Shown: piece by piece, positions 8,313 through 18,400 of the stretch
Position numbering within the stretch: the stretch's first letter is position 1
Layout of the letters: each line of letters starts with the position of its first letter
NCBI RefSeq assembly: GCF_032062175.1
Contig: NZ_DAMBQK010000001.1
Span: forward strand, 372,001 to 436,000
Source: Atlantibacter sp032062175
GTDB taxonomy: Bacteria > Pseudomonadota > Gammaproteobacteria > Enterobacterales > Enterobacteriaceae
Length of the DNA stretch: 64,000 nt
Reading direction: 5' to 3'
Notes under the pieces: model-generated
The model's input: only the letters and a program-made list of their open reading frames with translations
What the model was told of the DNA's origin: nothing
The model's database searches: none
Program-made: the position numbers and the translations under genes

Positions 8313-8339
8313 AATAAAGCCGGGTTACCCGGCTTTATT
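8313..8339. terminator. Bidirectional terminator between the insert and infA
   Basis: A 12-bp perfect stem (AATAAAGCCGGG / CCCGGCTTTATT) with a 3-base loop, flanked by A-rich sequence on the left and T-rich on the right. It can end the arylsulfotransferase-like transcript and, on the other strand, the infA transcript. A second hairpin (CTGTACGC / GCGTACAG, about 8392-8412) lies just downstream of infA. Confidence 0.8.
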
Positions 8340-8420
8340 ATTTTAGAAAGTCACGGCCTGTGCATGTGCTGACGCGTTGTGACCGACAGGCTGTACGCTG
8401 AGTGCGTACAGTAAAAATGC

Positions 8421-8642
<222 letters not shown>

Positions 8643-8903
8643 ATCCTCTGGGGTATCACTACCAATGTTTTGAACCGGCAAGATAATGCCCAAGTTCACC
8701 AAATATGTAAAGATTTTGCGGTTGATAAACCGGCAAAGTTGATTCTTCGCATGACCCGATGATACGGGATTAACCGCATCCAGAACGCAAACGTAAAGGG
8801 GAAGTAGAGCCTAAACAGGGGATCCTAAACGGCGGCGGGTAATGTGAAGAGTTTTCTCTGCGGGCAAGAGTATAGCACTCTCCCATAAAATATGCGGAAA
8901 ACA

Positions 8904-9611
8904 TTATTTATTGCCGGTATCAAACAGCACTTTAGGTACCCAGCAGTGCGACGGCAGCGGCTGTGGTTTCAGCAGGCTGAGGTAGTTCAGGTAATCGCGC
9001 CGGGCAATCTCCACCGCGCCCAGCGACGCGGTATGGTTATTCAGTACCTGGCAATCAATCAGCTTGCCGCCCTGACGGATAAAATAGTCACAAAATACCA
9101 GCAGCGCGGTTTTAGACGCATTCTCGCGGCGGCTGTACATCGACTCGCCGCAAAACAGCGCGCCCTGCGCGACGCCGTACATGCCGCCCACCAGCCGATC
9201 CTGATGCCACACTTCAATCGAATGCGCATGGCCGAGTTCGTGCAGCCGTACGTAAGCGGCCAGCACCTCCGGTGTGATCCACGTGCCTTCGCTACGATCG
9301 CTGGCGCAGGCGTCGATCACCTCGTCGAAAGCGTGATTGAGCGTCACCCGGTAGGGCGAGTGGTTGTGAAAGCGCCGCATGCTGCGGCTAAGATGAAACT
9401 GGTCGGGGAACAGCACGGCACGCGGATCGGGCGACCACCACAAAATCGGATCGCCCGGCGAAAACCACGGGAAAATACCACGCTGATAGGCCATTAACAG
9501 ACGCGCAGGGCTGAGATCGCCTCCGAGGGCCAGCAGGCCATTCGGCTCCCGCAATGCACCTTCCGGCGACGGGAAGGTGATTGACTCACGAGAAAGCTGA
9601 ACCAGACGCAT
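8904..9611 (-). CDS. aat: Leucyl/phenylalanyl-tRNA-protein transferase
   Basis: A 235-residue enzyme that adds Leu or Phe from aminoacyl-tRNA to N-terminal Lys or Arg of proteins, making them N-end-rule substrates read by ClpS-ClpA. The family core LLALGGDLSPARLLMAYQRGIFPWF and the GESMYSRRENASKTAL segment are intact. The start MRLVQLSR (9609-9611) matches E. coli; an in-frame ATG five codons upstream is less likely. It lies 31 bases downstream of cydC, as in E. coli, and is functionally linked to clpS-clpA in this window. Confidence 0.97.
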   Translation of the reverse strand: MRLVQLSRESITFPSPEGALREPNGLLALGGDLSPARLLMAYQRGIFPWFSPGDPILWWSPDPRAVLFPDQFHLSRSMRRFHNHSPYRVTLNHAFDEVIDACASDRSEGTWITPEVLAAYVRLHELGHAHSIEVWHQDRLVGGMYGVAQGALFCGESMYSRRENASKTALLVFCDYFIRQGGKLIDCQVLNNHTASLGAVEIARRDYLNYLSLLKPQPLPSHCWVPKVLFDTGNK

Positions 9612-9642
9612 CTTACCAGGCTCCACCGCAGGACGTTATCGT

Positions 9643-11376
9643 TCAATCATAGACTACGGAGGATTGGCGAAACTGGTAATATCGACCCTGTTTCGCCATC
9701 AATTCGTCATGATTTCCACTTTCAATAATTTGGCCATTATCCATCACCACGATTTGGTTGAAATCAGCCAAACCGCGCAGACGATGGGTGATCATTAATA
9801 CGGTTTTATTGGCCGTCACCTTATCCAGCAGGGCTAAAATTTGCTGTTCGGTTTCGGCGTCCAGCCCTTCCGTGGGTTCGTCCAGTAGCATCATTGGCGC
9901 ATCATGGAGCAGGGCGCGGGCAATCGCCAGACGGCGCAGCTCGCCGCCGGAAAGCTGGCGGCCACCTTCGCCCAGCCAGCTGTTTAAGCCGCTGTCTTCC
10001 AGCAGCTTATCAAGACCCACCAGGCGCAGCGTATCGGCAAGCCGCGCGTCGCTGGCCTGCGGCGCGGCAAGCAGCAGGTTATCGCGCAGTGTGGCGCTAA
10101 ACAGATGTACGCGTTGCGGCACCACGCTCATGCTGGCGCGCAACGCGTCTTCGCAGTATTGCGTCAGCGGGCGGCCTGCAAGCGTGATTTCGCCAGACTG
10201 CGGGTCCCAGGCGCGGGTAAGCAACTGCAACAGCGTTGATTTACCGCAGCCGGTTCGGCCCAGCAGCGCCACGCGCTCCCCGGCGTTCAGAGTCAATGAC
10301 ACCTGATAGAGCGCCGGTTGCGCCTGCTGAGAGTAGCGGAAACTCACGTTATTGAATTGGACAGCCGTCTGCTCTGGCGCGGCAATTGTCGCGTCAGTAA
10401 AGGTGACGTCAGGTTGCTGTTCAGTCAGTTGCGTCACGCGCAACGCGCTGGCGATCACCTGGCCTAAATGCTGGAATGCGCCTGTCACCGGGGCCAGCGC
10501 TTCAAACGCCGCCAGCGCACAGAACACGAACAGCGCAATCAGCGCGCCAGGCTGGGTATTGCCGCCCACGCCGCCCGCCGCCATCCACAGCATCAACACC
10601 ACGGTCATACCGCTAATCAGCATCATCACGCCCTGCGACAGAGCCGTCAGCCCCGCCTGGCGGCGCTGGGCTTCCTGCCACTCGCTTTCCGTGGCATCCA
10701 GCGTCTCGCGATAGCGATCGGCGGCGTTGAAAATGGTCAGCTCCGCATGGCCGATCAGCCACGCCGTTAATTGTTGGCGATACTGCGCACGCAGCGAGGT
10801 GAGCGCTTCGCCAGTCCCTTTACCGGCGCGATAGAACAGCGGAGGCAGCAGCAGTACGGTCAGAAACATAATTCCGCCAAGCGTCATCGCCAGCGTCACG
10901 TCCAGCACCGACAGCCCAACGGCAACCACCAGAATCACCACCAGTGCCCCCACCAGCGGCGAAATCACCCGCAGATAGAGATGGTCAAGCGTGTCCACGT
11001 CTGCCACCAGGCGGTTAAGCAACTCGCCCTGGCGAAAACGGGCAATACCGGAAGGGGAGAGCGGCAGCACTTTGGTAAAGGTGTACACCCGCAGATGGGC
11101 CAGCACCCGGAACGTGGCGTCATGGCTCACCAGACGCTCGAAATAACGCCCCGCAGTACGGGTGATCGCCGCGCCGCGCACCCCGGCGGCGGGTAGCATG
11201 TAGTTAAAGCTGTAAACCCCGGCCACGCCCACTACGGCGGAGGCGGATAAGAACCAGCCAGACAGCGTCAGCAAACCGATGCTGGCCAACAGGGTAATAA
11301 TCGCCAGCACCACGCCGAGGCTGAGCATCCATTTATGACGCTTATACAGCGCCAGGTAGGGAATCAACGCGCGCAT
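9643..11376 (-). CDS. cydC: CydC, ABC transporter subunit (cysteine/glutathione export, cytochrome bd assembly)
   Basis: A 577-residue inner-membrane half transporter with six hydrophobic helices (about 1-310) and an ATPase domain containing Walker A GRTGCGKST, the LSGGE signature and Walker B MMLLDEPTEGLD. With CydD it exports cysteine and glutathione to the periplasm, which cytochrome bd assembly needs. The start ATG abuts the cydD stop codon, with its GGAGG ribosome site inside the end of cydD, so translation is probably coupled. Confidence 0.98.
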   Translation of the reverse strand: MRALIPYLALYKRHKWMLSLGVVLAIITLLASIGLLTLSGWFLSASAVVGVAGVYSFNYMLPAAGVRGAAITRTAGRYFERLVSHDATFRVLAHLRVYTFTKVLPLSPSGIARFRQGELLNRLVADVDTLDHLYLRVISPLVGALVVILVVAVGLSVLDVTLAMTLGGIMFLTVLLLPPLFYRAGKGTGEALTSLRAQYRQQLTAWLIGHAELTIFNAADRYRETLDATESEWQEAQRRQAGLTALSQGVMMLISGMTVVLMLWMAAGGVGGNTQPGALIALFVFCALAAFEALAPVTGAFQHLGQVIASALRVTQLTEQQPDVTFTDATIAAPEQTAVQFNNVSFRYSQQAQPALYQVSLTLNAGERVALLGRTGCGKSTLLQLLTRAWDPQSGEITLAGRPLTQYCEDALRASMSVVPQRVHLFSATLRDNLLLAAPQASDARLADTLRLVGLDKLLEDSGLNSWLGEGGRQLSGGELRRLAIARALLHDAPMMLLDEPTEGLDAETEQQILALLDKVTANKTVLMITHRLRGLADFNQIVVMDNGQIIESGNHDELMAKQGRYYQFRQSSVVYD

Positions 11377-13143
11377 TTAAATTTCCTCCTGACGATGGGC
11401 GAGCAATGCAGCAAAGTGACTATTCGCACTGGCGAGCATGTCGAAACGACCCTGTTCGACGATATGGCCGTTACGCATCACCCAGATCTCATCCCACTCG
11501 CTGATGTAATCGAGCTGATGGGTTACCAGCAATGTGCTTTGGTTGCGCGACGCCGCGTTAAGCGCCTGCATGACTTTCATTTCGCTATGGGCGTCAAGGC
11601 TGGCGGCGGGTTCATCCAGCATCAACAGTTTGCACGGCGTCAATAACGCGCGCGCCACGGCGACGCGCTGGGCTTGCCCCACGGATAAACCTGCGCCCTG
11701 GTCGCCAATTGGCGTGTCAATGCCCTGGGGTAACTGCGCGATAAACTCGTTAACCGAGGCGTTCTCCAGCGCGTTTTGCAGCGCGTGCTCGCTGGCATCA
11801 GGTGCGGAAAGCAGCACATTGTCGCGCAACGTGGCGGCAGGCAACTGGGGATTTTGCCCCACCCAGCTTAAAACCTCGCGCCAGGCCTGCGGATCGAGAT
11901 CGCGCAGCTCAATATCATTGACCGTCAGCGAGCCTTCATAAGGCAAAAAGCCCGACAGAACATTGAGCAACGAACTCTTGCCCGCGCCGCTTTGCCCGAC
12001 AATGGCGACTCGCTGGCCCGCGCCAAGCGTAAAGGTGAGCGGGCCCGCCAGCGCATTGCCTTCCGGCGAAAGCACAATCAAATTATGGGCGCGCAGCGTG
12101 ATCGGGTCGTTATTGCTGAGCTTAAAGGTGCCGCGCGTCGCGCTTTGTAGCGGCGATTCGAGGAACGTCTTCAGGCTATCCGCCGCGCCAACCGCCTGGG
12201 CTTTCGCGTGGTAGAACGTGCCGAGATCGCGTAGCGGCTGGAAAAATTCCGGTGCCAGAATCAGTGTCAGGAAGCCTGCGAACAGCGTCACGCCGACGCC
12301 ATAGTGGCCGAAATCGAGCTCGCCCAGATAGGAAAAGCCGAAATATACCGCCACCAGCGCAATGGATAATGAGGTGAAAAACTCCAGCACACCGGAGGAC
12401 AAAAACGCCAGGCGCAGCACTTCCATGGTGCGGCGGCGGAAATCTACCGACGCCTCGCGGATATTTTCGGTTTCCGCTGCGCCACGGTTAAACAGCCTCA
12501 GGGTTTCCAGACCGCGTAAGCGGTCAAGAAAGTTGCCGCTCAGACGCGCCAGCGCGGCAAAGTTGCGGCGGTTCGCATCGGCAGCACCCATACCCACCAT
12601 CGCCATAAACATGGGAATTAACGGCGCGGCGCATAACAAAATCAGCGCGGCGGCCCAGTTCACCGGGAAAATCACCAGCACGATTAACAGCGGAACCGCC
12701 CCTGCCAGCGCCATTTGCGGCAGATAGCGAGCATAGTAATCATGCATGTCATCAATTTGTTCAAGGATTAATGTGGCCCAACTGCCAGCGGGTTTACCGC
12801 TGATCCAGGCCGGACCTGCTTCCTGGAGACGGTCCAGTACCAGGCGGCGTACTTCCCGGCGAATATGTACCCCAGCGCGAAAGCCCACCTTTTCCCGCAC
12901 CCACACCAGCCAGGCGCGCAGAATAAAAATCAGCACCAGCAGGACGAAAGGCAGCAGCAGTGCTTCCCTGGGGATGTTTTCCATGATCATGTGGTTAAGG
13001 ATGCGGGCCAGAATCCAGGCCTGGGCAATGATCAACAGCCCGGTCACCACGCCCAGCAGACGCGAGAGATTCAGCCAGCGACGGGAAATTACACTTTGCT
13101 GTTTTAACCAGCGGATCAATTCTTGTTGGCGGGATTTATTCAT
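11377..13143 (-). CDS. cydD: CydD, ABC transporter subunit (cysteine/glutathione export, cytochrome bd assembly)
   Basis: A 588-residue partner of CydC, same length as in E. coli. Membrane helices occupy roughly residues 1-320. The ATPase carries Walker A GQSGAGKSS, signature LSVGQAQR (a family variant of LSGGQ) and Walker B LLMLDEPAASLD. It is first in the cydDC unit and reads away from the upstream trxB terminator, the same order as E. coli. Confidence 0.98.
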   Translation of the reverse strand: MNKSRQQELIRWLKQQSVISRRWLNLSRLLGVVTGLLIIAQAWILARILNHMIMENIPREALLLPFVLLVLIFILRAWLVWVREKVGFRAGVHIRREVRRLVLDRLQEAGPAWISGKPAGSWATLILEQIDDMHDYYARYLPQMALAGAVPLLIVLVIFPVNWAAALILLCAAPLIPMFMAMVGMGAADANRRNFAALARLSGNFLDRLRGLETLRLFNRGAAETENIREASVDFRRRTMEVLRLAFLSSGVLEFFTSLSIALVAVYFGFSYLGELDFGHYGVGVTLFAGFLTLILAPEFFQPLRDLGTFYHAKAQAVGAADSLKTFLESPLQSATRGTFKLSNNDPITLRAHNLIVLSPEGNALAGPLTFTLGAGQRVAIVGQSGAGKSSLLNVLSGFLPYEGSLTVNDIELRDLDPQAWREVLSWVGQNPQLPAATLRDNVLLSAPDASEHALQNALENASVNEFIAQLPQGIDTPIGDQGAGLSVGQAQRVAVARALLTPCKLLMLDEPAASLDAHSEMKVMQALNAASRNQSTLLVTHQLDYISEWDEIWVMRNGHIVEQGRFDMLASANSHFAALLAHRQEEI

Positions 13144-13209
13144 CGGGTTGTAAGCAGGCGAAAGTCCAGTGAACTAAGGATGTGAAAGAGCGCAGCCATG
13201 TTACAACGA

Positions 13210-13242
13210 CAAAAAAAGAAAGGCGACTTATTCAGTCGCCTT
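13210..13242 (-). terminator. trxB terminator
   Basis: Stem AAGGCGACT / AGTCGCCTT (13220-13228 with 13234-13242) and, on the minus strand, a following T-rich tract (the A7 run at 13211-13217 on the plus strand). It ends the trxB transcript ahead of cydD. Confidence 0.8.
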
Positions 13243-13257
13243 ATTTAACTTACAGAA

Positions 13258-14226
13258 TTATTTATTGTTTTCCGCCAGCCCGTCCAGGTAGCGTTCGGCA
13301 TCCAGCGCCGCCATACAGCCGGTTCCGGCGGAGGTGATCGCCTGGCGATAGATGTGGTCCATCACATCGCCTGCGGCGAATACGCCCGGTACGCTGGTCT
13401 GCGTGGCGTTGCCATGAATACCAGACTGAACTTTGATGTAGCCGTTTTCCAGTTCCAGTTGGCCTTCGAAAATCCCGGTGTTTGGGCTGTGGCCGATGGC
13501 GACAAACAACCCGGCGACATCGATAGATTCCACGTTATCCGTGTTCAGGGTGTCGCGCAGGCGCACGCCGCTCACGCCCATCTGATCGCCCGTCACTTCT
13601 TCCAGCGTGCGGTTGGTGTGCAGCACGATATTGCCACTGGCGACTTTATCCATCAGGCGCTTGATCAGGATTTTCTCCGCACGGAAGCTATCGCGGCGGT
13701 GAATCAAATGGACTTCAGAGGCGATGTTCGCCAGGTACAGTGCTTCTTCCACTGCGGTGTTGCCGCCGCCGATGACCGCGACTTTTTGGTTACGGTAGAA
13801 GAACCCGTCGCAGGTGGCGCAGGCGGAAACGCCGCGGCCTTTATACGCTTCTTCAGACGGCAGGCCTAAATAGCGCGCCGATGCGCCGGTGGCGATGATC
13901 AGCGCATCGCAGGTGTACTCGCCGTTATCACCGAACAGACGGAACGGTTTGTTCTGTACATCAACTTTATTAATGTGATCGAACAGAATTTCGGTTTCGA
14001 ATTTGGCGGCATGCTCGTGCATGCGTTCCATGAGCGCAGGGCCGGTCAGGTCGTGCGGGTCGCCAGGCCAGTTTTCCACTTCGGTAGTGGTGGTAAGCTG
14101 ACCGCCTTTTTCCATACCGGTGATCAGTACCGGGTTCAGATTCGCGCGCGCTGCGTAGACCGCAGCGGTATACCCCGCAGGGCCGGAGCCTAAAATTAGC
14201 AGCTTACTGTGTTTAGCTGTGCCCAT
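13258..14226 (-). CDS. trxB: Thioredoxin reductase
   Basis: A 322-residue NADPH-dependent FAD enzyme that reduces thioredoxin. The FAD dinucleotide motif GSGPAG near the N-terminus, the redox-active CATC (about 136-139), the NADPH motif GGGNTAVEEAL and the C-terminal FAD motif GVFAAGDV are intact. The start MGTAKHSKLL (14224-14226) follows a GAGGA ribosome site and matches E. coli; the open frame extends 73 codons upstream without family similarity. It is divergent from lrp. Confidence 0.98.
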   Translation of the reverse strand: MGTAKHSKLLILGSGPAGYTAAVYAARANLNPVLITGMEKGGQLTTTTEVENWPGDPHDLTGPALMERMHEHAAKFETEILFDHINKVDVQNKPFRLFGDNGEYTCDALIIATGASARYLGLPSEEAYKGRGVSACATCDGFFYRNQKVAVIGGGNTAVEEALYLANIASEVHLIHRRDSFRAEKILIKRLMDKVASGNIVLHTNRTLEEVTGDQMGVSGVRLRDTLNTDNVESIDVAGLFVAIGHSPNTGIFEGQLELENGYIKVQSGIHGNATQTSVPGVFAAGDVMDHIYRQAITSAGTGCMAALDAERYLDGLAENNK

Positions 14227-14583
14227 GAGGTCCTCATTGTAGTTGGCAAACAATGGGCAGGATTGTAGGGAATTTGCCGGGCTAATAAAAGAGTGCAGCG
14301 ATTTTGTTAACGATATGTGTAATAGCCTAAAGCAATCTGGCGAAGGGCATTTACGCGGCGAAGTATTAGGGATTCGAATGAAATCCTGTCCGATATTAGG
14401 TGATAAAATGAGGAATAATCCCCACCCGTAATCAATATCTGGCACGTTCTACTAAAAATCGATGTTTTGCTTTGACAATCCCCTGCGCATTTGCGAAAAC
14501 ATTCGAGGAAGAAAAAAGCATTTGCGCGGGTAGACCCTTTTTACCTTTTTCAGCTTATGTATTTTACCGGGCAATTGAAATCT

Positions 14584-14611
14584 ACGCATGGCGTGGACAG
14601 ACGCCATGCGT
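14584..14611. repeat. Perfect inverted repeat in the lrp leader region
   Basis: ACGCATGGCGT pairs with ACGCCATGCGT around a six-base loop: 11 uninterrupted base pairs. No T-tract follows on the plus strand, so it is not a normal terminator for a transcript towards lrp. It may be an mRNA structure or a protein site; function unknown. Confidence 0.6.
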
Positions 14612-14652
14612 GATGTCGATAGCTGCCTGACGGCAACGGGCTTCTCAATATA

Positions 14653-14779
14653 TATACCCTAAATAATTCGCGTTGCAGGAAGGCGGCAAGTAAGAGAACG
14701 TCCAGGAGCTTACATCAGTAAGGGACTGGGATGAACGAGCGCAGCCAGCGCATCTGCAATGTGAAGTATGACGGGTAAA
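14653..14779. repeat. ERIC (enterobacterial repetitive intergenic consensus) element, full length
   Basis: 127 bases, the canonical ERIC length, opening with TATACCC and closing with GGGTAAA (consensus GGGTATA). Inside are the recognisable AATTCGCGTTGCAGGAAGG start, the central CCAGGAGCTTACAT...GTAAGGGACTGGG inverted repeat and the TGAAGTATGACGGGTA end. It ends 68 bases before the lrp start codon. ERICs are non-autonomous palindromic repeats that are usually transcribed and fold into a long hairpin. Confidence 0.9.
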
Positions 14780-14847
14780 AGACCCTGGACAATGACGTTG
14801 AACGGGTAGTGGCAGGTGTAGGGAAGGAACAGAGAGAGACAATAATA

Positions 14848-15342
14848 ATGGTAGATAGCAAGAAGCGCCCAGGCAAAGATCTCGACCGCATCGATCGTAA
14901 CATTCTTAATGAGCTGCAAAAGGATGGGCGTATTTCCAACGTCGAGCTTTCTAAAAGAGTGGGACTTTCACCGACGCCTTGCCTCGAGCGTGTGCGTCGA
15001 CTGGAACGTCAGGGTTTTATTCAGGGCTATACCGCTCTGTTGAACCCACACTATTTAGACGCATCACTGCTGGTTTTCGTTGAGATTACTCTGAATCGTG
15101 GCGCGCCAGATGTGTTTGAACAATTTAACGCCGCTGTGCAAAAACTTGAAGAAATTCAAGAGTGTCATCTGGTTTCAGGCGATTTCGACTACTTGTTGAA
15201 AACGCGTGTGCCAGATATGTCTGCGTACCGTAAATTGCTTGGTGAAACCTTGCTGCGTCTGCCGGGTGTGAACGACACCCGTACCTACGTGGTAATGGAA
15301 GAAGTGAAACAGAGCAATCGTCTGGTAATTAAGACTCGCTAA
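14848..15342 (+). CDS. lrp: Leucine-responsive regulatory protein Lrp
   Basis: A 164-residue global regulator of amino-acid metabolism, pili and feast/famine response. N-terminal helix-turn-helix (about 15-60, with LSKRVGLSPTPCLERVRRLE) and C-terminal RAM ligand-binding domain; essentially the E. coli sequence. The start MVDSKKRPGKD at 14848 is chosen over an in-frame ATG 13 codons upstream that falls just past the ERIC element. It binds DNA as octamers or hexadecamers and responds to leucine. Confidence 0.98.
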   Translation: MVDSKKRPGKDLDRIDRNILNELQKDGRISNVELSKRVGLSPTPCLERVRRLERQGFIQGYTALLNPHYLDASLLVFVEITLNRGAPDVFEQFNAAVQKLEEIQECHLVSGDFDYLLKTRVPDMSAYRKLLGETLLRLPGVNDTRTYVVMEEVKQSNRLVIKTR

Positions 15343-15399
15343 TGCGGAACAGGTGCAAAGTCGCTGTAGTTTGATTACACTCCTGTTAATCCATACAGC

Positions 15400-15437
15400 A
15401 GCAGTGCCGGGGCGACCCGGCACTGCTGTCCGTTTTA
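15400..15437 (+). terminator. lrp terminator
   Basis: A 12-bp GC-rich perfect stem (AGCAGTGCCGGG, 15400-15411, with 15416-15427) and GCGA tetraloop, followed by GTCCGTTTTAG. The T-tract is offset, so some read-through into ftsK is possible. Confidence 0.7.
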
Positions 15438-15462
15438 GCTCTAAGAACCTGGAGAGCCTTTC

Positions 15463-18400
15463 TTGAGCCAGGAATACACTGAAGACAAAGATGTTACCCT
15501 GACAAAGCTGGATAGCGGTCGTCGACTCCTGGAAGCTTTGCTCATTGTTGTTGCCCTTTTTGCCGTCTGGTTGATGGCGGCGTTACTCAGTTTTAATCCT
15601 TCCGATCCCAGTTGGTCGCAAACGGCCTGGCATGAGCCTATCCATAATTTAGGCGGCGCGCCCGGAGCCTGGCTGGCTGATACCCTGTTCTTCATTTTCG
15701 GCATTATGGCCTATACGCTGCCCGTCATTATGATCGGCGGATGCTGGTTCGCCTGGCGTCATCGCGCTAATGAAGATTACATCGACTATTTTGCTGTCGC
15801 GCTGCGCCTGATCGGCGTAATGGCGCTGATCCTCACTTCCTGCGGGCTGGCGGCAATTAACGCCGACGATATCTGGTATTTCGCTTCCGGTGGGGTGCTG
15901 GGGAGCCTGTTAAGCACCGCCATGATGCCGTTGCTGAACAGCAGCGGCGGAACCATCGCGTTGCTGTGTGTCTGGGCCGCAGGGCTGACACTGTTTACCG
16001 GCTGGTCCTGGGTCGGCATCGCTGAAAAAATCGGCAGCGTGGTGTTAAGCGTATTAACCTTCGCCACCAACCGTACCCGCCGCGATAACACCTGGCAGGA
16101 TGATGACGAATACGAAGACGACGAATATGAAGACGACAGTGAAGAGGTCGTCGCGAAAGACTCGCGTCGTGCGCGCATTCTGCGTGGGGCACTGGCACGC
16201 CGTAACCGTTTGGCCGAGAAATTCGCAAACCCGGTAGGCCGTAAAACCGACGAAGCGTTGTTCTCCGGCAAGCGTATGGATGAACCCGAAGACGTTCACT
16301 ATCGCGCTGGCGGCGTTGAGCTTGACCCTGATGACGTGCTGTTCTCCGGGCAAACTGCGTTAGCCCCGGAAGAGGAAAACGATCCGCTATTAAGCGGTTA
16401 TTCGGTCGTGCCGACGGCGGTTCCTGCTGCTGTCCAGCCTGTTGCACCAGTTGCGGCAACCACGCCGCAGCCCGTTCAATACACCGCTGCGCCGCAACCA
16501 CAGGACCCTGTCGTTGAGTGGCAGCCTGCGCCGACCACGTTAACCCCGGAAGCGACCATAGCGCCTGCGCCGGAGCACTACGATCGTGCGCCGGTAACGC
16601 CGCCGGTGGATATGCACGCCCAGCCGGCTTATCAGCCTTATCCGCTGGAGCAAAACGCGCCTTATCAACCTGCCCAGGCATGGCCTGCTGAAGACGCGCC
16701 TTATATCGCGCCAGCAGTTGAAGCAGCGCCCGCCGTTGCGCCAGAAGAACCCCCCGCGCCGGAAGTGAAGCAAACCCGCCCGCCGCTGTATTACTTTGAA
16801 GAGGTGGAAGAAAAACGCGCCCGCGAGCGTGAGCAACTGGCGGCATGGTATCAACCGATCCCGGAACCGGCCCAGCCCGTCAATGAACTGAAACCGACTG
16901 TGGCCCCGGCCATGCCAGGGGATATAGCCACGCCGCCGGATATCACGCCGGTTGCGTCACAGGTCCAGGCGGCCACGCAGGCGGCTACCGCTGCGGCGGC
17001 CTTTACCCCGGTATTCAGCATTGCCAGCGACGCGCCGCGCGCTCAGGTGAAAGAGGGCATTGGCCCGCAATTGCCGCGCCCGAATCGCGTTCGCGTGCCC
17101 ACGCGCCGCGAGCTGGCCTCATACGGTATCAAACTGCCTTCCCAGCGAATGGCGGAGCAGCAGGCGCGTCATGCGCAGCAACCGCTGAGTGAAGATGAAG
17201 CGGATGCACAGCAGCAGGATGAACTGGCCCGTCAGTTTATGGCGCAGCAACAACAGCGCTATCAGGAAGAAGACGGCCTGCCGCAGGAGCTGGATGATAC
17301 CGACGATGAACAGACGGAACTGTCGCGTCAATTTGCCGCACAACAGCAGCAGCGCTATGCGGGTGAACAGCCGTCCGGGGCTATGCCTTTCTCTCTGGAC
17401 GACTTCTCACCGATTAAAGCGCTGGTGGATGATGGCCCAAGCGAGCCGTTGTTTATGCCGAGCCCGGTGGTGGATGAGCCTCAGGTGGCGCAGCCGCAGC
17501 AGCCTGTACAACAACAGCATCCGGCTTACGCTACGCCAGCACAGCCGCAACAGCCCATGCAACAACAGCATCCGGCTTACGCCGCGCCAGCACAGCCGCA
17601 GCAGCCCATCGAGCCGCCGCGTGAGAGCCTGATCCATCCGTTATTAATGCGTAACGGCGACAGCCGTCCATTGCAAAGACCGTCAACGCCGTTACCGTCG
17701 CTTGATCTGTTAACGCCGCCGCCAGCCGAAGTTGAACCGGTCGATACCTTCGCGCTGGAGCAAATGGCGCGCCTGGTTGAAGCGCGCCTGGCGGATTTCC
17801 GTATCAAAGCTGACGTCGTGAACTACTCACCCGGCCCGGTGATCACCCGTTTCGAGCTGAACCTTGCGCCGGGCGTCAAGGCGGCGCGGATCTCTAACTT
17901 GTCCCGCGACCTGGCGCGTTCGCTCTCCACCGTGGCGGTGCGCGTGGTGGAAGTGATCCCCGGCAAGCCTTACGTGGGTCTGGAATTGCCGAACAAAAAG
18001 CGCCAGACGGTATATCTGCGTGAAGTGCTGGATAACGCCAAATTCCGTGACAACCCGTCGCCGCTGAGCGTGGTATTGGGCAAAGATATTGCGGGCGATG
18101 CGGTCGTGGCCGATTTGGCGAAAATGCCTCACCTGTTAGTGGCGGGTACTACCGGTTCCGGTAAATCCGTGGGGGTCAACGCCATGATCCTCAGCATGCT
18201 GTATAAAGCCACGCCGGAAGAAGTGCGCTTTATCATGATCGACCCAAAAATGCTGGAACTCTCGGTCTATGAAGGTATTCCGCATCTACTGACCGAAGTG
18301 GTCACCGATATGAAAGACGCGGCCAACGCTCTGCGCTGGAGCGTCAATGAGATGGAACGCCGCTACAAACTGATGTCGGCACTGGGCGTGCGTAATCTCG

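Larger units (their letters stand above)
14227..14847. promoter_or_regulatory. trxB-lrp intergenic region with the lrp promoter and long leader
   Basis: 621 bases without a protein gene. A TTGACA hexamer at 14472-14477 is a candidate lrp -35 box, though the -10 partner is weak. Between it and lrp lie an 11-bp perfect hairpin (14584-14611) and a complete ERIC repeat (14653-14779). E. coli lrp is known to have a long untranslated leader and to be autoregulated; a comparable leader here would contain both elements. Confidence 0.6.
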
